Shown here piece after piece: positions 26,850 through 34,181 of a DNA stretch of 64,000 bases. This DNA comes from CAVTSA01 sp963737225 (GTDB lineage: Bacteria; Chloroflexota; Dormibacteria; Dormibacterales; Dormibacteraceae), in the NCBI GenBank assembly GCA_963737225.1, contig CAVTSA010000017.1:372001-436000 (forward strand), read 5' to 3'. The notes under the pieces were generated by a model. It saw nothing but the letters and a program-made list of their open reading frames with translations. It did no database searches and was not told the DNA's origin. Every line of letters starts with the position of its first letter. Positions within the stretch are counted from its first letter, which is position 1. Made by a program: the position numbers and the translations under genes.

Positions 26850-27506
26850 TTATCGTAGCCTCACCTCCAGTGCCCTGATCAACCGCGCCGACGGGTAGCT
26901 GACCACGAAGAAGATCAACGCTGCCATCGTGTAAGGCTCGATGAACCTGGCCGTGTTGGCTCCAATGGTGTTCGCCTCTGCCATGACTTCCATGACAGTG
27001 ATAGTGGAAAGGATCGCCGACTCTTTGAACATGCTGATGACGAAGTTGCCCAGCACCGGCACTGCGAACCGCATGGCTTGGGGCAGCACCACACGAAACC
27101 ACATTCGAGGCAGCGAGAACCCGACCACCAGCGAGGCCTCCCACTGTCCACGGGGCACACCCTCGATTCCCGCCCGATAGACCTCGCTGGCGTAGGCGCT
27201 GTAGTAGAGCCCAAGTCCCAGGGCCCCGACCACCAACGCCGGCAGCGTGACTCCGTAGGTGGGCAGGACATAGAACAAGAAGAAGATCTGGATCAGCAGC
27301 GGCGTGCCGCGCAGGAACTCCACCATCACTCTGCCGGCCTGCGACGCCACGGGGACCTGCGCCAAGCGCAAGACCGCCCAAAACAGGCCGACGGCGAAGG
27401 CGATGACGGATCCGAGGAACGTCGCCGCGATCGTGTAGCGGAGCCCGCTCAGCAGCTCGGGCAGGATCTGGATGGCGAACGACCAGCTCCAGCTGAATCC
27501 GCTCAT
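26850..27506 (-). CDS. Amino-acid ABC transporter permease (EhuC-like)
   Basis: 218-residue permease with five predicted membrane segments and an EAA loop GIEGVPRGQWEASLVVGFSLP. PELLSGLRYTIAATFLGSVIA is the first segment. Starts at ATG 27506, overlapping the stop of the isochorismatase-like gene (ATGA). It pairs with the second permease at 24322 to form a heterodimeric channel, as in EhuC/EhuD or HisQ/HisM. Confidence 0.88.
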   Translation of the reverse strand: MSGFSWSWSFAIQILPELLSGLRYTIAATFLGSVIAFAVGLFWAVLRLAQVPVASQAGRVMVEFLRGTPLLIQIFFLFYVLPTYGVTLPALVVGALGLGLYYSAYASEVYRAGIEGVPRGQWEASLVVGFSLPRMWFRVVLPQAMRFAVPVLGNFVISMFKESAILSTITVMEVMAEANTIGANTARFIEPYTMAALIFFVVSYPSARLIRALEVRLR

Positions 27507-28159
27507 ACGGCGGCGCTGATCCCCCGCCAGGCGGCAAGCACCTCGTCGACCGTGGGGATCTCCCCGTACCAGGCGGCGATGTCGTCCAGCGCGGCGCGAG
27601 CGACCTGCGGATCGGTGGAGGCGGTCGACTCCTGCGGGACGATCGGGAAGTACCCGTGCTCGAACGCCGAGAACGTCGTCGCTCGGACACAGAGGTTGGC
27701 GACGACTCCGGTCACGACCACCGCCCGTGTCCTCCGCTGCTCCAAGAGCGCCGGCAGCTCCGACGTCGCGAACGCGTCGTACCCATGCTTCACGATCACG
27801 GTCTCGTGAGCGCTGGGTGGGCGGAGGTCGGCTGCCAGCTCCGCCCCCCAGGTGCCCGCGTGGCACAGCGTGTCAGCCGGAGACATGCCCCGTCGCTCAT
27901 AGCGCGCCTGGTAGGGCGCGGTGTCGACCTCGGGTCCGTGGACGGTGCGGACATAGATGACGGCGACCTCGACCTTCCGGGCGGCGTCGATCAGGCGATT
28001 GATCTGCTGGATCGCAGCCTGGAGGGCGGCAAGCTCCGTCCCCTCCCGCCCGACGCGGCCGCGGTCGTCCACGAAATCGTTTTGCACGTCGACGACCAGG
28101 AGCGCTGTCGTGGCCGGCGCGACCATCGGCAGCAGTCCCTGGGCCGTGTGGGTGATCAT
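27503..28159 (-). CDS. Isochorismatase-family cysteine hydrolase
   Basis: 218-residue hydrolase with the Asp-Lys-Cys triad: Asp24 in LVVDVQNDF, Lys124 in VIVKHGYDAF and Cys157 in VVANLCVRAT, the last following the usual cis-peptide region. Members hydrolyse amides such as nicotinamide, N-carbamoylsarcosine or ureidoacrylate (RutB). ATG 28159 has AGGAGGGAG upstream. It is the first gene of the transporter operon, so its substrate is probably the imported compound or a product of it. Divergent from the M20 gene, with the shared AT-rich operator region between. Confidence 0.88.
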   Translation of the reverse strand: MITHTAQGLLPMVAPATTALLVVDVQNDFVDDRGRVGREGTELAALQAAIQQINRLIDAARKVEVAVIYVRTVHGPEVDTAPYQARYERRGMSPADTLCHAGTWGAELAADLRPPSAHETVIVKHGYDAFATSELPALLEQRRTRAVVVTGVVANLCVRATTFSAFEHGYFPIVPQESTASTDPQVARAALDDIAAWYGEIPTVDEVLAAWRGISAAV

Positions 28160-28242
28160 TCGCGAGCTCCCTCCTTGGCGAGACCGCGTACCCCGGCAGT
28201 CGCTGGGAGTTCTTGGAGGCACATCGGCATGGGCAGATTTTG

Positions 28243-28266
28243 AATCCATTATTTTGGATTTGCAAG
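28243..28266. promoter_or_regulatory. Putative GntR operator in divergent promoter region
   Basis: AATCCA (28243-28248) and TGGATT (28255-28260) form a 6-6-6 inverted repeat, continuing into ATTTTGGATTTGCAAG (28251-28266). The same 16 bases occur in reverse orientation at 29546-29561, directly before the GntR gene. The AT-richness stands out from the GC-rich surroundings. The site lies between the isochorismatase/transporter operon and the M20 gene. Confidence 0.6.
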
Positions 28267-28303
28267 TTGTAAGGTCGTCCGCGCCGGAGACACCGGTGGA
28301 CGA

Positions 28304-29506
28304 ATGGAGGGATTGCGCTTGACCACGCCACCCATCGACGAGGCGAAGGACCGAGTCAAACGTGCGGTAGCGGCTCTCGACCCGGAGCTTCGGACCCTGT
28401 CGCACGCGCTGCACGGCGACCCGGAGTTGAGCCTCCAGGAGTTTCGCGCCGCGGCCAGGTTGACGGAGGCGCTCGAGAACCACGGCTTCACCGTCGAGCG
28501 CGGTGTCGCGGGTCTCGAGACCTCGTTCGTCGCAAGGTACGGGTCGGGAAGGCCGGTCGTGGCGTTCCTCGCCGAGTACGACGCGCTGCCTGAGATCGGA
28601 CATGCCTGCGGTCACAACCTGATCGCGACCTGGGCCGTCGGCGCGGGCGTCGGGCTTCGCAACGCGCTCCCCGACGTAACGGGCACGATCCAGGTGATCG
28701 GCACCCCGGCCGAGGAGACGGCCGGCGGAAAGGTGGTGATGACGAGGGCCGGCATCTTTACGGGAGTCGATGCCGCGATGATGATCCACGGCGCCGACTG
28801 CACGATCCTCAACCAGCGAACGATCGCCATGACGCCGTACACCGTCGAGTTCCGCGGCCGTTCCGCGCACGCCTCCGCCCGGCCCGAGGCCGGTATCAGC
28901 GCGCTGGATGCGGTGCTCCAGGTCTTCTTCTCGATCAACCAGATGCGCCAGATGCTGCGGCCCGCGGCGCGGATCCACGGCATCATCACCCAAGGCGGCA
29001 CTGCGGTCAACGTGGTGCCCGATCGGGCGGTCGCCGAGTTCCAGATCCGGGAAGAGGATGAAGCGCATCTGAAGCCGATCCGGGAGCGCTTTCGCGCCAT
29101 CGTCGACTCCGCCGCGGTCGCCACCGGTGCCCGGGCGGTTGTCACCGAAGGCACCTCGTACCGGGAGCGCATTCCCAACGAAGCGCTGGTTCGGGCGTTC
29201 GGCGGCAACGCCGACGACCTCGGAATCCCCTACCAGGAACCGACGGCGAGCCTCGCCTCGAGCGACACCGGCGACGTCAGCCAGACGGTCCCTACCCTCC
29301 ACCCCTACCTTCAGATCGCGCCCGCAGGAACCAGCGCCCACACGCCGGAGTTCGCCTCCGCGGCGGCATCCCCGATGGCCGACCGGCAAATCGCCGCCGG
29401 CGCCACCCTGCTCGCCTTGACCGGCGCCGAGGTGCTTCTCAATCCGACGCTGCGGGAGCGGAGCCGGCGAGCATTCCGAGATCAATTCGGCAAGGAGCCG
29501 GCCTGA
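28304..29506 (+). CDS. M20D-type amidohydrolase/peptidase
   Basis: 400-residue member of the M20 aminoacylase/IAA-amide hydrolase group. Metal-site motifs: HGDPELSLQEF, AEYDALPEIGHACGHNL and GTPAEETAGGK. The lid domain contains FRGRSAHASARPEAGISALDA. C-terminal APAGTSAHTPEF carries a further His. ATG 28304 is taken as start, but TTG 28319 has a better placed GGAGGG and would shorten it by five residues. It likely deacylates an N-acyl amino acid or amide brought in by the divergent transporter. Confidence 0.85.
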   Translation: MEGLRLTTPPIDEAKDRVKRAVAALDPELRTLSHALHGDPELSLQEFRAAARLTEALENHGFTVERGVAGLETSFVARYGSGRPVVAFLAEYDALPEIGHACGHNLIATWAVGAGVGLRNALPDVTGTIQVIGTPAEETAGGKVVMTRAGIFTGVDAAMMIHGADCTILNQRTIAMTPYTVEFRGRSAHASARPEAGISALDAVLQVFFSINQMRQMLRPAARIHGIITQGGTAVNVVPDRAVAEFQIREEDEAHLKPIRERFRAIVDSAAVATGARAVVTEGTSYRERIPNEALVRAFGGNADDLGIPYQEPTASLASSDTGDVSQTVPTLHPYLQIAPAGTSAHTPEFASAAASPMADRQIAAGATLLALTGAEVLLNPTLRERSRRAFRDQFGKEPA

Positions 29507-29545
29507 AGTGACGGTGGCGTCCCCGCCCGGCAGCTGGAATTCCGG

Positions 29546-29577
29546 CTTGCAAATCCAAAATCGAGAATCCAAAATTC
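29546..29577. promoter_or_regulatory. Putative autoregulatory operator of the GntR gene
   Basis: Contains CTTGCAAATCCAAAAT (29546-29561) and a second AATCCAAAAT (29566-29575) as direct repeats, ending six bases before ATG 29583. The first element is the reverse complement of the motif at 28251-28266. This supports one regulator acting at both places. Confidence 0.6.
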
Positions 29578-29582
29578 AAGTC

Positions 29583-30278
29583 ATGGCGATATCGAACCAC
29601 CCGGGCGGCGGTCTCCGACCAGCCTCGGAGCAGTACCGGACGAAGGTGGACATCGCGACGGATCAACTCCGCGAGTGGATCCTCTCCGGGGACCTTCACT
29701 ACGGCGAACGCCTGGATCAGGCGCGCCTCGCGGCCACCCTGGACGTCAGCCGGATGCCGCTGCGACAGGCTCTGCTCCGGCTCGCCGACGAGGGGCTGAT
29801 CGAGGCGCCCCCACACCGATCCGCGGTGGTGACCCGGCTCAGCACCACCGAGCTGGAGGATCTCTACCAGGCGCGCCGGGCAATGGAAGGCGTCCTTGCC
29901 GAGCTCGGCTCCCAGCGTCGCGACGAAAGCTGCGTCCGGGCGATGGAGCGCGGGCTCCGCGAGCAGGAGAAGGCGGTCGCCAAGGGCGATCTACGACGGT
30001 GGGTGGAGCTGGACAGGGAGTTTCACTTCGTCCTCTACCGGGCGGCGGCTCAGCCGCGCTCGTATGAGATCACGGCTCAGCTCCGCAGCTCGGCCGACCG
30101 CTACATCCGCCATTACGCCTCGTACCGCTCGGGCGCCGCCACCTCAGTGATCGAGCATCGCGAGATCCTCGAACTGTGCCGTGCCCGGGACGGAGCGGGG
30201 ATTCGCTCCGCCACCGAGCGGCACGTCCTGGTCGGCCTCGAAGCTTTGCGGCCTCTCGTCGGCGGAGAGAACGAATGA
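29583..30278 (+). CDS. GntR family (FadR/FCD-type) transcriptional regulator
   Basis: 231 residues. The N-terminal winged helix has IATDQLREWILSGDLHYGERLDQARLAATLDVSRMPLRQALLRLADEGLIEAPPHR-type sequence (WHTH with SRMPLRQAL recognition helix). The C-terminal FCD domain begins ELEDLYQARRAMEGVLAEL and ends with HREILELCRARD and a His-rich HVLVGLEAL helix, whose metal-type ligand-binding residues are D, H, H. ATG 29583 is chosen because an upstream start would run through the putative operator. It overlaps the next gene (ATGA). Probable repressor of the transporter/M20 divergon. Confidence 0.88.
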   Translation: MAISNHPGGGLRPASEQYRTKVDIATDQLREWILSGDLHYGERLDQARLAATLDVSRMPLRQALLRLADEGLIEAPPHRSAVVTRLSTTELEDLYQARRAMEGVLAELGSQRRDESCVRAMERGLREQEKAVAKGDLRRWVELDREFHFVLYRAAAQPRSYEITAQLRSSADRYIRHYASYRSGAATSVIEHREILELCRARDGAGIRSATERHVLVGLEALRPLVGGENE

Positions 30279-31525
30279 CCGAGCGGGCGGCACCGTCGTC
30301 CATCCCGACGCCGCCTCGTATCGAGCGGCTGGCCCTGCCCGACCGCGCCGAACGCCTGGGCTCCTCCGTGCGACAGGCAGAGCGGGAGCTCGAGGTGGGT
30401 CCGTCAACCGGACCGCTTCTCGACCTCACCTATGCGGACACGCATCGCTTTCCTCCGCCGAGCTGGGTCCTGCCGGCCTTCTCGCAGGCGGCGGCGGGCG
30501 CCGGCATGACCTACACCCCCTACCGCGGCGACCAGACGGTGCGCTCGGCGGTGGCGGAGAACCTGGCGGGGTTCCTCGGCGTCCCGGTCGACCCCGACCG
30601 CGAGCTGATCCTGACGCCGGGATCTCAGGGGGCCCTGTTCGCCGCGCTCTCCTCACTCGTCGGTCGGGACACGACGGTGGCCCTGGTCGATCCCGACTAT
30701 CTGTCCAGCGAACGTCTGCTGCGGTATCTGGGGGCGCGGGTGGCCCACATCCCCCTCCAGTGGGAGGACCCGAGCCGGCCGCCGGCGCCTGACCTGGACC
30801 AGCTGCGCCGCGTCGTCCGTGCCGGTGCCCAGGTCCTGCTGTTCTCCCATCCGAACAACCCGACCGGAATGGTGTATTCGCGTCAGGTGATCGCCGAGAT
30901 CGCAGAGCTCGCCCGCACGGAGGGCGTGTTCGTCGTCGTCGACGAGCTCTATTCGCGGTTGATCTACCAAGCGGGCGAGCCGTTTCCGCACCTGCGCACG
31001 GAAGACGGCATGCATGAACGTTCGGTCACGCTTCTCGGGCCGTCCAAGACGGAGTCGATGAGCGGTTACCGGGTCGGAGTCGCGGTCGGTCCCGACGAGA
31101 TGATCGAGCGCATGGAGGACGTGCTCAGCGTCAGCGTTCTGCGCGCGCCCGCCTACGCCCAGCACACGCTGGTGCCCTGGCTGGCGGACGACGACGACTT
31201 CGTCCGCCGGCGAGTCGCGGCATACCAGGAGCTGCGCGACCGGACGGTGCAGCGCTTGCGTGGCTCCGAGCTGATCAGCGTGCGCCCGTCCCACGGCACC
31301 GCCTACCTGTTCCCCGATGTCTCCCGGGTGGGGGTGTCCGACCAGCAGATCGCTCTCGCGCTGAAGAGGGACGCTGGTCTGCTGGTGAATCCCGGCTATC
31401 AGTTCGGCCCGCGAGGTACCGGTCACTTTCGGTTCTGCTTCGCGCAGGACGAGCGAGTCTGGAACCCGGCCCTCGACCGATTGGTCGCCACCCTGGAGGG
31501 GCTCCATGCGGGCTCTCCGGTCTGA
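30275..31525 (+). CDS. Class I/II PLP-dependent aminotransferase
   Basis: 416-residue fold-type I enzyme. PLP-binding residues: Asn195 in SHPNNPTG, Asp223 and Tyr226 in VDELYSRL, and Schiff-base Lys258 in GPSKTESMSGYRVG. The N-terminus has TYTPYRGDQTVRSAVAENL. ATG 30275 overlaps the GntR stop by one base set, so it is coupled with the regulator. Substrate unknown; by position it removes an amino group in the same pathway as the M20 and DUF3830 genes. Confidence 0.88.
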   Translation: MTERAAPSSIPTPPRIERLALPDRAERLGSSVRQAERELEVGPSTGPLLDLTYADTHRFPPPSWVLPAFSQAAAGAGMTYTPYRGDQTVRSAVAENLAGFLGVPVDPDRELILTPGSQGALFAALSSLVGRDTTVALVDPDYLSSERLLRYLGARVAHIPLQWEDPSRPPAPDLDQLRRVVRAGAQVLLFSHPNNPTGMVYSRQVIAEIAELARTEGVFVVVDELYSRLIYQAGEPFPHLRTEDGMHERSVTLLGPSKTESMSGYRVGVAVGPDEMIERMEDVLSVSVLRAPAYAQHTLVPWLADDDDFVRRRVAAYQELRDRTVQRLRGSELISVRPSHGTAYLFPDVSRVGVSDQQIALALKRDAGLLVNPGYQFGPRGTGHFRFCFAQDERVWNPALDRLVATLEGLHAGSPV

Positions 31526-31635
31526 AGGCTCTGACCCGCGGGTGGGTCTCCGTCGGAGCGAGAGCCGTCGGCGCCGGCGACGCGAAGACCGGCGGACACC
31601 GTGACGAATATCTGACGCGACGCGACGGAGGGACG

Positions 31636-32106
31636 ATGGCAAGGAAGATTCGGATCTCATTTCCCGAGGGAGGCGTGTCGGCGGTCGCCGACCTGCTCGA
31701 CGACGACTGCCCCAACACGTGCCAGGCCCTGTGGGACAGGCTTCCTTTGCGCGTCCGGGCGATTCATGACATCTGGTCAGGCCACGAGGTGCTCGCACAC
31801 CTTGACAACAGCGTCAAATTGCAGCCCGAAAATGTCCTGATCTACATTCCGGTTCCCGGCGACATCTTCTATTACTACCGGCCGGCCAACTACTTCCGTG
31901 GCGAGCCGTATGGAAGGTCGGAGTCCGCTGAGCTCGGCATCGTCTATGACCGTGACACGCGACCGCAGGGGCCCCGCGGCCCGGAGGCGGTCAACCTGTT
32001 CGCCAACATCCCCCAGGGACGCGAACTGGAGGAGTTCTCGCGCGTGTGCGAGGACATGATCTATCACGGCGAGCGGGACCTGATGATTGAGAGGGTCAGC
32101 GCATGA
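31636..32106 (+). CDS. DUF3830 family protein (paralogue A)
   Basis: 156-residue protein with the DUF3830 pattern: CPNTCQALWDRLPLRVRAIHD, a GHEVLAHLD strand, PENVLIYIPVPGDIFYYYRP and RGEPYGRSESAELGIVYDRD. The family is predicted to have a cyclophilin-like beta-barrel, with no known reaction. ATG 31636 follows GGAGGGAC. Its stop overlaps the next paralogue (ATGA). Related to the following two genes by the AIH, GDI-YYY and C-terminal GxxxLxIxR segments. A role as a subunit or small enzyme in nitrogen-compound catabolism is inferred from context. Confidence 0.8.
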   Translation: MARKIRISFPEGGVSAVADLLDDDCPNTCQALWDRLPLRVRAIHDIWSGHEVLAHLDNSVKLQPENVLIYIPVPGDIFYYYRPANYFRGEPYGRSESAELGIVYDRDTRPQGPRGPEAVNLFANIPQGRELEEFSRVCEDMIYHGERDLMIERVSA

Positions 32107-32609
32107 GGAAGCTCCTTTTCGAGCTTGGCGGCACCAGGGCGGTCGCCGAGATGCACGACGACGCCGTGCCGAAGACCTGCGATGCAATCTGGGACATCCT
32201 TCCCGTCGAGGGGATGTCGATCCACGCCAACTGGTCCAGCCGCGAGATCATGCTGCACCTGCAGGGCGACAAGCTGCTGAGGCTGCCGGCAGAGGAGCCA
32301 CCAAGGCGGTCGACCGCCGTGGGCGACATCGTCTTCTTCTACCGGTCACCTCAGATGTCGCGCGGGAAGCAGCTCGCGTACAGCTCGCAGTTCCAGCGCG
32401 AGCTGTCCGAATTCGCCATCTTCTACGGTGACCCCGCCGCCGGCGATCTCATCGCGCACGACCCGGCCCGCGACGGCAGCGACTCCAACCTCCAGGTCTC
32501 AACGCTGTTCGCGACGTTCGTCGACCTCCCGAGGGACTTCCGCGAAAAATGTGAGGAGATCCGCCACCACGGGCTTCAGAAGCTGGTCGTCAAGAGGCTG
32601 GCGGAATGA
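32103..32609 (+). CDS. DUF3830 family protein (paralogue B)
   Basis: 168 residues, second of three tandem paralogues. Shared landmarks: VPKTCDAIWDILPVEGMSIHANWSSREI, TAVGDIVFFYRSP, ELSEFAIFYGDP and the ending CEEIRHHGLQKLVVKRLAE. It is longer than its neighbours by an insertion around residues 55-70 and 115-130. ATG overlaps the previous stop (ATGA) and its own stop overlaps the next start, so the three are translated as a unit. No catalytic residues can be named. Confidence 0.8.
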   Translation: MRKLLFELGGTRAVAEMHDDAVPKTCDAIWDILPVEGMSIHANWSSREIMLHLQGDKLLRLPAEEPPRRSTAVGDIVFFYRSPQMSRGKQLAYSSQFQRELSEFAIFYGDPAAGDLIAHDPARDGSDSNLQVSTLFATFVDLPRDFREKCEEIRHHGLQKLVVKRLAE

Positions 32610-33058
32610 CCAGGGTGAGGATCAGACTCGGCGGCGTCGAAGCAGTCGCGGAACTCGACGAGACCGGCGCACCCAGGACGACCGAGTGGCTGAAACGGGC
32701 GCTCCCCTTCGAGGGCCAGGCGATACACAGCATGGAGAACGGGAGAGAGGTCTACCTCGTCCTCGACAGCTCCGAGGAGGTGCCGGACGAGAACCAGACG
32801 ATCTATCAAACCGTGGGCGACCTGCTCGTCTACTACAAGCCGGCCATCTTCGTGAACCCGGAGTGGCCGGCCCACGTACGGGACCTTCTGGTCATCAGCT
32901 TCGTCTACGAACGTGACACGGCGATCCGTGGTATCAGCGCCGCGCTCGCGACGAACGTCGTCGGGCGGATTGCCGAAGGCCTCGACGAGCTTGCTCATGA
33001 AGCCCCCCGCATGCGTCGTGAAGGCATGGGGAAGATGACGATCAGCGTGCTGCCATGA
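32606..33058 (+). CDS. DUF3830 family protein (paralogue C)
   Basis: 150 residues, third tandem paralogue. Landmarks: APRTTEWLKRALPFEGQAIHSMENGREVYLVLD, PDENQTIYQTVGDLLVYYKP and LLVISFVYERDTAIRG. The pattern PEN/DEN-x-I and YERDTAIRG is shared with paralogue A, suggesting A and C are closer to each other than to B. ATG 32606 overlaps B's stop. It is followed by a coupled 21-codon open frame and then the LLM oxidoreductase. Function unknown. Confidence 0.78.
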   Translation: MTRVRIRLGGVEAVAELDETGAPRTTEWLKRALPFEGQAIHSMENGREVYLVLDSSEEVPDENQTIYQTVGDLLVYYKPAIFVNPEWPAHVRDLLVISFVYERDTAIRGISAALATNVVGRIAEGLDELAHEAPRMRREGMGKMTISVLP

Positions 33059-33120
33059 GCGGCTGCGACGAGGTGCGCGACATCGTCATGGGGGCCGGCG
33101 CGGTGGGGGTGACGCCCTGA
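33055..33120 (+). CDS. Possible 21-residue micro-ORF bridging DUF3830-C and the LLM gene
   Basis: ATG 33055 overlaps the DUF3830-C stop (ATGA) and the frame ends with TGA 33118-33120, whose last base is the first base of the LLM start codon (TGATG). The encoded peptide is MSGCDEVRDIVMGAGAVGVTP. It may be a translational coupling leader or a chance frame; no family is recognised. Confidence 0.3.
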   Translation: MSGCDEVRDIVMGAGAVGVTP

Positions 33121-34172
33121 TGGTCCGCTTCGGAGTCGGGATGGCTCCCGTCGAGCCACTCGAGAAGATCGTCGCGACGGCGAGGCTGGCGGAAGACCTC
33201 GGTTTCGACTGCGTGGTCCACGCGGACCAGCGCTTCGGGGGCGAGAAGGACGTCTTCGTCACCCTGGCGGCCGACGCGCTCAGCACACGACGGGTCCAGC
33301 TGGGGCCCTGCGTTTCGGATCCTTTCAGCAGAATCCCGGCCATGCTCGCCTCCGCGATCGCAAGCCTGGACGAGCTCTCCGGCGGGCGCGCGCTCCTCGG
33401 ACTCGGCGCCGGTGGGTCCGGGTTCGCCCAGATGCACGTGGAGCGCAAGCACGTGAACCAGGCGCTCCGCGAAGCGATCGTGATGATCAGGGGGCTGTTG
33501 AGCGGGAAGGCCGTGACCCACGAAGGGCGCCTCTTCCAGCTCACCGACGCGCAGCTCCGGTTCGACGCCCGCCCGGACCTGCCGATCATCCTCGCGACCA
33601 GGAGCCCGATGAACCTCGAGCTCGCCGGCGAGCTCGCGGACGGCGCGCTCATCGCGACCTACGTCTCAAACGAACAGCTTCGCTTCGCGATCGAGAAGAT
33701 CCGCGCCGGTGCGGAGAAAGCCGGACGCCGGGCAGAGGATGTCCGGCTCATCTCCTGGGTCTATACGTCGATCTCCGACGATGGGCATCAGGCGGTCGAG
33801 AACGTGCGCTGGTTCGTCACGCAGGCGCTCATCAACACCTCGCCGGAGGCGTACCCCGCGATCTTCAACGGCTTCAGCCAGGAGCTGCCTGAGTTCCTCG
33901 AACGATGCCGGCGGACGGGTCGCCAGGGCATCGAGGCCGCCTACGAGAACCGGCGTCTGATCACCGATGAGGTGATCCAGCGGTTTTCGGTGGCGGGAAC
34001 GGCGGACGAGTGCATCCGGAAGATCCGGGAGATCACGTCCGTGGGCATCGACGAGATCTGGCTGCGGTGCTTCTCGGCACCTCGGTCCGAGATCGAGCAT
34101 GAGAAGGTCATCGTCCCGTTCGCCGAGAAGGTGATGCCCGCCTTCGTGTCGTCGCGTACGCCGGGGTCCTGA
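33120..34172 (+). CDS. LLM-class F420-dependent (luciferase-like) oxidoreductase
   Basis: 350-residue TIM-barrel enzyme of the bacterial-luciferase/Mer type. Features: the N-terminal strand RFGVGMAPVEPLEKIVATARLAEDLGFD, LGPCVSDPFSRIPAMLASAIASLDELSGGRALLGLGAGGSG and PIILATRSPMNLELAGELADGALI. The GLGAGGSG loop and the P-I-I-L-A strand are as in F420-dependent members, but FMN cannot be ruled out. Directly coupled to the micro-ORF/DUF3830 series. It could attack a C-N bond or ring in the imported substrate; that is inference. Ends 9 bp from the convergent GS-like gene. Confidence 0.85.
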   Translation: MVRFGVGMAPVEPLEKIVATARLAEDLGFDCVVHADQRFGGEKDVFVTLAADALSTRRVQLGPCVSDPFSRIPAMLASAIASLDELSGGRALLGLGAGGSGFAQMHVERKHVNQALREAIVMIRGLLSGKAVTHEGRLFQLTDAQLRFDARPDLPIILATRSPMNLELAGELADGALIATYVSNEQLRFAIEKIRAGAEKAGRRAEDVRLISWVYTSISDDGHQAVENVRWFVTQALINTSPEAYPAIFNGFSQELPEFLERCRRTGRQGIEAAYENRRLITDEVIQRFSVAGTADECIRKIREITSVGIDEIWLRCFSAPRSEIEHEKVIVPFAEKVMPAFVSSRTPGS

Positions 34173-34181
34173 GGGTCTGAC

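Noticed and set aside
24322..30278. Complete ectoine uptake and degradation locus
   Set aside because: The ABC proteins resemble EhuABCD, but no ectoine hydrolase (DoeA/EutD) or deacetylase (DoeB/EutE) of the known type is present, and the regulator is GntR/FCD and not EnuR.
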